Part shown: piece after piece, positions 8,347-13,553 of the stretch
Numbering within the stretch: position 1 is the first letter of the stretch
Layout of the letters: each line of letters starts with the position of its first letter
Virus record (IMG/VR): IMGVR_UViG_3300030099_001544
Location: 1-20,032 of that record
Reading direction: 5' to 3' (one strand)
Length of the DNA: 20,032 nucleotides
Source of the DNA: a virus
Notes under the pieces: model-generated
Seen by the model: the letters and a program-made list of their open reading frames with translations, nothing else
The model's database searches: none
What the model was told of the DNA's origin: nothing
Translations under genes and position numbers: made by a program

Positions 8347-8690
8347 TACGGTTCAAAGACTTGGCGGAAAGTGGCGTTGATTGTTGCCAAGTTTGCGTAT
8401 GGGATCGTTTTTGTCCAGCTGGGGCAGACCCACTTGTAAGAAGTAGAGGAGCCTGGCGGCTGCCAATCAAACGACGCACCATCGTCAGCGCGAGCATCCA
8501 GAAACGTTTCAATCGTGTCTGAATCAGTCTCTGAGATGTTCTGAAAGATCAGCGTCCATTCTTTTGGGTTCTGATTCAGGCCGTAGTTCAGACGCAGCTC
8601 ATAGCCATCACCGAACTGCACACGCCGCAGCCTTGGTGCGCTGTTCTTCTGCGCGTTGTAGTCAGGATCAATAGAAGGGAAGGTGGCCAT
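8346..8690 (-). CDS. Minor tail protein, gpM family
   Basis: The 114-residue protein matches the lambda gpM family (Phage_min_tail): FPSIDPDYNAQKNSAPRLRR, VQFGDGYELRLNYGLNQNPKEW, then IETFLDARADDGASFDWQPPG and a final strand ATFRQVF. Known gpM is a tail-tip component that joins the tape-measure initiator complex to the first tube ring and is related to distal tail proteins. Length is like lambda M (109). It begins two bases after the tape measure stop and ends with a 1-base TAATG overlap with gpL, so the pair should be coupled. Confidence 0.92.
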   Translation of the reverse strand: MATFPSIDPDYNAQKNSAPRLRRVQFGDGYELRLNYGLNQNPKEWTLIFQNISETDSDTIETFLDARADDGASFDWQPPGSSTSYKWVCPSWTKTIPYANLATINATFRQVFEP

Positions 8691-8692
8691 AA

Positions 8693-10564
8693 TCAGACTG
8701 TTGCAAGCAGACCGCCAGGACGCTTCTGCTTCAAGATTTCAGTTTGAACAGCAACGCCAATAGCTTTGCCCAGCTGTGACGCTTGTGCGCTGTCACCCTG
8801 CACTGAAGAACCTGAAGCATCAACACTGACATTCACGGTAGTGGCCCCACTGCCAGATGCCTCAACACCAAGGCGGCCGCTACGCCCGCGGCGCAGGGGA
8901 AGTATCCCTTCGGGTCCGGCCTCGCCCATGAGTCCCATACCGTTCGCCATGGGGAACAGCGTTGGCCTGTTTACAACGCCGCCATAGGCAAAAGGGACAA
9001 CGTTGTTCTGTGCAAAAACGCCGCCCTTAGCAAAGGGCAACAGGCTCCTGATGCCGAACTGCAAAAACATACTGCCAACCTGCCGCAAGACACCTGACAA
9101 CGATTGGCTGAGGCTTTTAGTTCCGTCAATTAAGCCCATGATTGCGTTAGTTAAGCCAGTCGCAACGGTGTCTTTGACCTGTTCAAAGAGTTTTTGCGAT
9201 TCTGTGATTTTTTTGTTTAGCTCGTCTTGATTGCGCTTTTCCTCCTCTTGCTTATCCAACTTGTCCTGTAACGCAGCATTGCCACGAATCTGTTGCTCAA
9301 CATGCGCAGCAAGCTCAGGAGTGAGACCTCTAGTCATCTCCTCAATTTTAATCTCAAGTTCAACCTCTTCTCTTTTGCCGATCAGGCTTGCATTTAACAA
9401 ACGATTTTCTTCTTTAAGTGCGTCAAGCATTTCCATTACTTGACCAACTCTCCCAAGCCCTCTGCCTATAGCACCTTGCGCACTGCTCGCTGCACCTGCA
9501 CCACCCCCTCCCTGCAGCTGAATAGTCTGCAGTGGCGTAAATGCTTTGTTAGGCGTGGCAGGGGCTTCAACGCGGCCTGTCAGCATATCCATTATGCGCT
9601 TGTTGAAGTCAAACCTTCCGCCAACACCAGTAAAGAACTCTTGGCCAGCCTTAAAAGCTTCGCCAAAGTCTTCCATCGCGAGTGAGCCAAGAATCTTCGC
9701 AAGCGATTTAGTCGCCTCAACGATCTCAACAATCCCCATCGCAGTTGCAGCGATCGAAACAGCAGTTCCTTTGATCACAACATCCAACGCCTGGAACATT
9801 CCAGTCATGTCGTTCTCAGAGCTAAGAATCTCAGAAAACGCCAAGATGATGGAGTTAAGAGTTGGCAGCAAAAAGTCAGCCAGCTGCTGCCTAAATCCGT
9901 CAAACTGAAATGCAAGAATTTGAATCTGATCGTTGAAGAACTCTGCATTTCGCGCAAAGTTCTCGCTCGTTTCGTAGTTAAAACGCTCAAGCGCCTCTGA
10001 ACCACCATTCAGCAGCGTGATTAGCTTTGACCCAGAACGGCCAAATATGTCCATCGCAACAGCCGCCTTTTCAGGGCCGTTTGGCAGATCCTCAAACTTG
10101 TCTGCAATCTCACCTAACAGCTGATCAGATGGCTTCAAGCTGCCATCTGCTTTCTTAACGCTGATCCCCAGCTTGGCGTATGCCTCTGAATAGGTTTTCA
10201 CACCCTCAGCAGCCTCAGCCTGTGTCTGAGCAAGCTTGCGCAGGCCGTTCTCGATCTCGCTTTGGCTGACATCTGCCAACTTGCCGGCGTTGACATACGC
10301 CTGCAGCTTGTCTGCCGCAATGCCTGTCCTCGTGCTCAGCTTGCCAAACGCATCAGCTGTATTAATTGCACCTTTGACGTAAGCAGCAAAGCCAGCAACA
10401 GCAGCGGCCGCAAACAACCCCTTAAAGGCTGCGCCAACACCACGGACGGCCATGCCAAGGTTCTTGGCCTTGCCCTCAACTCCTTGCATGGAGTTGCCGA
10501 GGCGCTTGATATTGTTTTCGCCCTTAGTTTTGGCGTCGATTAACAGACCGAACTTGGCAGCCAT
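8693..10564 (-). CDS. Tail tape measure protein
   Basis: This 623-residue protein sets tail length and is ejected ahead of the DNA. Residues 43-65 are a hydrophobic Ala-rich segment (AAFKGLFAAAAVAGFAAYVKG), and further hydrophobic stretches lie near 265-280 and 465-500. Residues 160-192 (NGPEKAAVAMDIFGRSGSK, LLNGGSEAL) are a hallmark of tape measures. Residues about 375-470 are a charged coiled coil. The C-terminus (FAKGGVF, PFAYGGVVNRPTLFPM, GLMGEAGPEGILPLRRG, ending KQKRPGGLLA) is very like that of lambda gpH, which is removed by proteolysis in lambda. Using the general rule of about 0.15 nm per residue, the tail would be roughly 90 nm, shorter than lambda. The start at 10564 has a strong AAGGAG. 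Confidence 0.95.
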   Translation of the reverse strand: MAAKFGLLIDAKTKGENNIKRLGNSMQGVEGKAKNLGMAVRGVGAAFKGLFAAAAVAGFAAYVKGAINTADAFGKLSTRTGIAADKLQAYVNAGKLADVSQSEIENGLRKLAQTQAEAAEGVKTYSEAYAKLGISVKKADGSLKPSDQLLGEIADKFEDLPNGPEKAAVAMDIFGRSGSKLITLLNGGSEALERFNYETSENFARNAEFFNDQIQILAFQFDGFRQQLADFLLPTLNSIILAFSEILSSENDMTGMFQALDVVIKGTAVSIAATAMGIVEIVEATKSLAKILGSLAMEDFGEAFKAGQEFFTGVGGRFDFNKRIMDMLTGRVEAPATPNKAFTPLQTIQLQGGGGAGAASSAQGAIGRGLGRVGQVMEMLDALKEENRLLNASLIGKREEVELEIKIEEMTRGLTPELAAHVEQQIRGNAALQDKLDKQEEEKRNQDELNKKITESQKLFEQVKDTVATGLTNAIMGLIDGTKSLSQSLSGVLRQVGSMFLQFGIRSLLPFAKGGVFAQNNVVPFAYGGVVNRPTLFPMANGMGLMGEAGPEGILPLRRGRSGRLGVEASGSGATTVNVSVDASGSSVQGDSAQASQLGKAIGVAVQTEILKQKRPGGLLATV

Positions 10565-10891
10565 TTATTTGCTCTCCTTGTTCAGGATCTTGACCGCCGC
10601 AGCCTCCATGACCTGCAGATTCTCAAGCACGGTCGCGGGCTCCTCGACTTCATACAGTCTAAACAGCCATTCAACAGCTGAATAGTCCAGGCCACACACA
10701 CCTGCAGACGTTGTGCGCCATTGCGTCTGACAACGCAAGAACATCTCAACAGCAGGCCAATTATCAGGCCACACCTCAAAACGCTCAGGCGCATCAGGCT
10801 CAGGCAGAGCTAAGCCAAACGCCTTGGCATCAGCCATCAGCTCTGACTTGTCATCAGGGCCGCTGAATAGATACTCAACGGCCTCCTCTAG
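10565..10891 (-). CDS. Frameshift extension of gpG (DUF1799, gpT-like)
   Basis: This frame is read after a -1 slip at 10891-10897 and adds 108 residues to gpG, giving a 222-residue fusion. The first added residues are LEEAVEYLFSGPDDKSEL, which run without a stop into the 90-residue segment that begins at the internal ATG at 10837. That segment (FEVWPDNWPAVEMFLRCQTQWR, GLDYSAVEWLFRLY) matches the DUF1799 pattern, a family found at the T place of many lambda-like phages. The W..GLDY..V block is typical. The ATG at 10837 has only a weak ribosome site, which favours expression through frameshifting. The stop directly touches the tape measure start (TAAATG) and the gene carries the AAGGAG for it. 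Confidence 0.82.
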   Translation of the reverse strand, partial: LEEAVEYLFSGPDDKSELMADAKAFGLALPEPDAPERFEVWPDNWPAVEMFLRCQTQWRTTSAGVCGLDYSAVEWLFRLYEVEEPATVLENLQVMEAAAVKILNKESK

Positions 10892-10897
10892 TTTTTT
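10858..10897 (-). promoter_or_regulatory. Programmed -1 ribosomal frameshift signal (G to GT)
   Basis: The slippery heptamer A AAA AAC at 10897-10891 is in the zero frame of gpG and is followed directly by the gpG stop TAG. After a 7-base spacer comes a 9-bp stem: GGCCGTTGA (10883-10875) pairs with TCAGCGGCC (10866-10858), with one U-G pair and an 8-base loop. An AGGGAG, like a Shine-Dalgarno, lies 7 bases upstream of the heptamer, as in the dnaX signal. All three known stimulators are thus present. Confidence 0.88.
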
Positions 10898-11232
10898 CTC
10901 TTGGCTCCCTGCTTGCTTTCCAAATAAGCGCCAGCAATCGCGCTGGCCATCATGGGCACGTCCAGCAACTCATCACGCTTGGTGATGCTGTAAGGCAGTT
11001 CCTTGCCATCCTCATCCTCAACACCTGCCCAACCTGACATCACCTCGCGGGCAATCTCAACGTCAGACAGACTGCCTTCACCGCTTAGCTCAGCAATCTC
11101 CAACAGCCGGCTTTGCGTCAAGTCTTTGAACTCAACATCAAAAGTGACCCGCTCGTGTTTGCCCCCATCAACAGGGACATCCACAGAAACGGGCCACTTG
11201 TAGGTGTTGGACTTTTTAAGGACGAATCCCAT
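10888..11232 (-). CDS. Tail assembly chaperone, gpG-like
   Basis: The 114-residue protein starts at the ATG at 11232. It combines an N-terminal beta part (YKWPVSVDVPVDGGKHERVTFDVEFKDL) with helical C-terminal parts (RLLEIAELSGEGS, ELLDVPMMASAIAGAYLESKQG). It sits between tube and tape measure, as lambda G does. Known gpG coats the tape measure with its longer form GT and recruits tube subunits; neither is in the virion. The gene ends in AGA AAA AAC TAG, where the last codons before the stop form a perfect slippery heptamer, so a fraction of ribosomes should continue into the downstream frame. No strong Shine-Dalgarno was found before the start. Confidence 0.82.
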   Translation of the reverse strand: MGFVLKKSNTYKWPVSVDVPVDGGKHERVTFDVEFKDLTQSRLLEIAELSGEGSLSDVEIAREVMSGWAGVEDEDGKELPYSITKRDELLDVPMMASAIAGAYLESKQGAKRKN

Positions 11233-11263
11233 AAAAGGAAAAATTCATCCCAAAACTAGCGCA

Positions 11264-12199
11264 CTATGTAAGTGCCAGGCTGTACTCATCATTGCCCGAC
11301 GTTGTCGGGGTTGCTGTGTAGTCAAAGTTCAGCATCTGAACGCCGTCAGAATCTGAGTAGCTAACAGCAGACAAATCAGTCTGAGGTGCGCTGAAAGTAA
11401 AGATGTTCCCAGCAGTCTGACCATGCTGAAACGTATTGTTTCCAGTGTCAGAGCCAGTGATGCTGGTGAAATAGTTCTTAGTTGCCATCGTGACGGCCTC
11501 CAGAACAATACTGCCGCCAGGGCGACGATCAGTGATCAGCACTTCCTTGCTGCCACCAACCAGCTCGCGATAGACGCTTTGATTGTTCTGATCAAAGCTG
11601 AACGACTGCACAGCACCTGCATAGCTGAACAGCTGCTGGCTGGTGGTGTTGCCGTTCTTAAACAGCACCGGCTTGGCTTGGTTCTGATACGTCGGTGTTG
11701 CGTTTGAAACGTCAGTCGGCTCGTTGTAGATGCCAACCATTGTGAAGCTGATCGTCGGAATCTGGCCGATCTCCGCAGAGATGGAGAACGAACCGCGAGC
11801 GCCAGTCACTTTCTGGCGGACGCCATCTTGGAAGAAGTAAATGGTGACAGAGTCAAAGCTGCTGCTCACTGGGGCATAGGTGACCGAGGTGCTGGCCACG
11901 ATGGTTTCGCTGTTGCCGCAAGCTTTAAGCAGCGGGCCAAAAGCAGGGGCGGTGCCGGCTGAACCAGAGCCGACCATTTCAACCTCAAAAGTCACCTCAA
12001 CGCGCTGGTTGGCGTGAAGCACTTCATAGTTGCCCATGTAACCGCGAATCAGTTCGCGCTCAACAGCGTCAGACTGAAAAGGGCTGATCTCAAGGCTGCG
12101 AACAAGCACCGCGTTTGCAGCGCCTGTTGGTGTCGGATCAGTGCCGTAAGTTGACTCCTCTTTCGCCAACAGAAGGCGTTGACTTGTTCTAAGTGCCAT
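11264..12199 (-). CDS. Major tail tube protein
   Basis: This 311-residue protein is the subunit that stacks into the non-contractile tail tube, the role of lambda gpV. It belongs to the group of tube proteins that begin with a resistance-to-turnover style N-terminus (SQRLLLAKEESTYGTDPTPTGAANAVLV), followed by LEISPFQSDAVERELIRGYMGNYEVL and a long run of beta strands (VEVTFEVEMVGSG, SVTIYFFQDGVRQKVTGARGSFSISAEIGQIPTISFTMVG). It is longer than lambda gpV (246), and no clear C-terminal Ig domain was seen. It has its own GAGG site nine bases before the ATG at 12199 and lies in the largest intergenic gap of the module (52 bases), consistent with strong expression. Confidence 0.87.
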   Translation of the reverse strand: MALRTSQRLLLAKEESTYGTDPTPTGAANAVLVRSLEISPFQSDAVERELIRGYMGNYEVLHANQRVEVTFEVEMVGSGSAGTAPAFGPLLKACGNSETIVASTSVTYAPVSSSFDSVTIYFFQDGVRQKVTGARGSFSISAEIGQIPTISFTMVGIYNEPTDVSNATPTYQNQAKPVLFKNGNTTSQQLFSYAGAVQSFSFDQNNQSVYRELVGGSKEVLITDRRPGGSIVLEAVTMATKNYFTSITGSDTGNNTFQHGQTAGNIFTFSAPQTDLSAVSYSDSDGVQMLNFDYTATPTTSGNDEYSLALT

Positions 12200-12229
12200 T
12201 GGTCAAAACCTCAGTTGGAGACAGGAAGT

Positions 12230-12254
12230 TGACTATCAGAACCCATAATAGTCA
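12230..12254 (-). repeat. Inverted repeat over the gpU stop, before the tail tube gene
   Basis: Perfect 7-base arms (TGACTAT and ATAGTCA) flank an 11-base loop; the outer arm contains the gpU stop codon. There is no U tract after it, so it is not a standard terminator. It could be an mRNA processing or stabilising hairpin ahead of the highly expressed tube gene, or chance. Confidence 0.35.
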
Positions 12255-12683
12255 CGGGCCTTGAGTCAGGTCAGCGAGCCGGGTGCGGTAACGCACTAGA
12301 TATTCAACACCAATCACACCAGCTGGTTGATCAGCGTCAACCATCTCAAATGTTGTCGTTCCTGGCTGCACGTCGATCGCGTAACCGCCGAGCGTCAGGT
12401 CCGCCATGATTTTGCTGTGCAGACTCTCAACAATCGGATCTGCAACTTCATCAGGCTTGTCGCCTCGCACGATCACAGAAACACGCACCGTGAGCGACCA
12501 GTCCAGCGTTGGCAGGCTGGTGTTTTGCTCAGGCGTGTCGCTGATCGCCTCAACAACCAATGCAGGGCTCTCACCACGCTGCAACGGCACCACTCGGCTT
12601 CTATAGATGCGCGTTCCGACGTTGGTTGTGCCAGCAAGGCTGCTGACAATGTCATCAAGGATGTTTTCCCGCAGCGTCGTCAT
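12252..12683 (-). CDS. Tail terminator, lambda gpU-like
   Basis: The 143-residue product has the layout of tail terminator or tail-completion proteins: an N-terminal helix (TTLRENILDDIVSSLAG), a strand with RIYRSRVVPLQRGESPALVVEAI, a strand WSLTVRVSVIVRGD, a helix (PDEVADPIVESLHSKIMAD) and C-terminal strands ending in YLVRYRTR. Known gpU forms a hexameric ring that caps the growing tail tube and joins the FII-portal assembly. The start at 12683 has GGTGA six bases upstream, overlapping the end of the previous gene. Placement just before the tube gene is as in lambda U-V. Length is close to lambda U (131). Confidence 0.8.
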   Translation of the reverse strand: MTTLRENILDDIVSSLAGTTNVGTRIYRSRVVPLQRGESPALVVEAISDTPEQNTSLPTLDWSLTVRVSVIVRGDKPDEVADPIVESLHSKIMADLTLGGYAIDVQPGTTTFEMVDADQPAGVIGVEYLVRYRTRLADLTQGP

Positions 12684-12684
12684 G

Positions 12685-13059
12685 TCAATTCACCGAAAGC
12701 CAAGCTTGCATTGCTTCTGACCCGCCAACGCCAGAAACAGTCACGCGAACATATCGGCAGTTGGCGCGGTAGTGCGATGCAGTCGTTCCGCTGCTGTGTG
12801 CTCTGCCATTGCCATGCACGCCATCGTCATCGTCATCAGCGGCCTGGGCCTCAGCGTGCGGTTGCTCTTTTAATGGCCACCAAATCGTTCCATCTAGCGA
12901 ACCTTCATCAGTGATCGTCACAGTCCCGTTGCTGACCTTGTGGACGATCGTGAAAAAGGTGCTTGAGATTTGTGCTGCAGGTGTGCTGCCGTTTGCAGTC
13001 AGCTCATCCCACCCATGATGGTTGAAGTTGTTGTCAACGTAATGACCGAGGGGGCTCAT
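12685..13059 (-). CDS. Unrecognised 124-residue protein in the position of lambda Z
   Basis: The gene starts at the ATG at 13059 with a 4-base ATGA overlap with the FII-like gene, and ends one base before the gpU-like gene, so it is tightly coupled in the operon. No family was recognised. The sequence is beta-rich with a sandwich-like alternation: FFTIVHKVSNGTVTITDEGSLDGTIWWPL, then an acidic aspartate cluster followed by His/Gly residues (ADDDDDGVHGNG), then CRYVRVTVSGVGG and AWLSVN. The pair WxPL and RYVRVTVSG suggests a discoidin- or jelly-roll-like sandwich, sometimes seen in virion surface proteins. Lambda has the tail-completion protein Z at this position, but length (192 in lambda) and pattern do not match. 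A neck or head-surface protein is a guess. Confidence 0.75.
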   Translation of the reverse strand: MSPLGHYVDNNFNHHGWDELTANGSTPAAQISSTFFTIVHKVSNGTVTITDEGSLDGTIWWPLKEQPHAEAQAADDDDDGVHGNGRAHSSGTTASHYRANCRYVRVTVSGVGGSEAMQAWLSVN

Positions 13060-13343
13060 GTCTTCTGCAGCGAGATTTCACAAAGCAAGCCGTCATCAAT
13101 TAAGCGCGTCTCGCGCACTGTGTAAGCAACAGAATCGACGGTGATGCTGGTGCCTGCTGTAAGGGTGCCAAAGTCAGAAGCCTTGGCGGTGATTTGGTAG
13201 TCAGTGCTGAGCACCATGTCACCAGCCAAAACTTGACTGGGCTGATCCAGAATTACATTGGCTGTTGTTGCGCCTGACGTAGCAGACACAGCGAAGTCAC
13301 CTAGGAAAACTCCTAGATCATCGGCAAGCGCATCAAACGCCAT
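13056..13343 (-). CDS. Head-tail connector, lambda FII-like
   Basis: This 95-residue protein starts MAFDALADDLGVFLGDF at the ATG at 13343, with AAGG just upstream inside the previous gene. The open frame extends up to 13451, but that part overlaps the small Lys/Ala-rich gene and lacks typical composition. Layout matches the gpFII family: a short N-terminal helix, then a small beta-barrel (TTANVILDQPS, DYQITAKASDF, GTSITVDSVAYTVRETRLIDDGLLCEISL). Known FII binds the portal-gpW complex and offers the docking site for the tail. Position after capsid and before the tail genes agrees. It ends with an ATGA overlap with the next gene. Sequence identity to lambda is weak, so the call rests on pattern and place. 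Confidence 0.72.
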   Translation of the reverse strand: MAFDALADDLGVFLGDFAVSATSGATTANVILDQPSQVLAGDMVLSTDYQITAKASDFGTLTAGTSITVDSVAYTVRETRLIDDGLLCEISLQKT

Positions 13344-13515
13344 CAGCCTTAGCTTTGGTCGTTCGTTTTGCCTTGGGCTTAGCAGGTGCTGCGCCCTCGA
13401 CTGCTTTACCCATGCGGATAAGCAGTGCGCCATCAGAATCAGACACGTCATAAGACTGGCCAGCCTCTAGGGCTTTGCCAGATGCCATGACGTTTCTAGT
13501 GCAGGTGATTTTCAT
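13333..13515 (-). CDS. Small head-region protein with Lys/Ala-rich tail, function unknown
   Basis: The product is 60 residues from the ATG at 13515. The frame is open further upstream to 13557, but that part runs through the terminator and is not credible coding. Residues 1-35 form a small beta-like unit (MKITCTRNVMASG, AGQSYDVSDSDGALLIRMGKAVE). Residues 40-58 are low-complexity and basic (PAKPKAKRTTKAKA). Similar short proteins with a YEVSDADA..L..MGKA pattern are common just after capsid genes in siphophages, but their job is not settled; minor decoration or connector roles are possible. No good Shine-Dalgarno is visible, because the terminator U tract occupies that place. Its 3' end overlaps the next gene by 11 bases. 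Confidence 0.65.
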   Translation of the reverse strand: MKITCTRNVMASGKALEAGQSYDVSDSDGALLIRMGKAVEGAAPAKPKAKRTTKAKADGV

Positions 13516-13518
13516 GAG

Positions 13519-13543
13519 AAAAAAAGGGGCCGTTGCCGGCCCC
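13519..13543 (-). terminator. Intrinsic terminator directly after the capsid gene
   Basis: Read on the minus strand, GGGGCCG, the tetraloop GCAA and CGGCCCC form a perfect 7-bp G+C-rich stem closed by a GNRA loop. Seven uridines follow at once. It starts 11 bases after the capsid stop (13554) and its U tract ends 3 bases before the ATG at 13515 of the next gene. Such a terminator after the major capsid gene would reduce transcription of the connector and tail genes relative to capsid, unless antitermination or leaky read-through operates. Confidence 0.9.
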
Positions 13544-13553
13544 CTCCCCGTTA

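Noticed and set aside
9204-9218. Seven-A run in the tape measure as a second frameshift site
   Set aside because: The codons are AAC AAA AAA ATC, so X XXY YYZ phasing is not met, and no alternative frame of length follows.
12327-12914. Plus-strand open frame of 195 codons
   Set aside because: It is antisense to the gpU-like and Z-position genes, with no conserved-looking motif, and crosses two tightly coupled genes.
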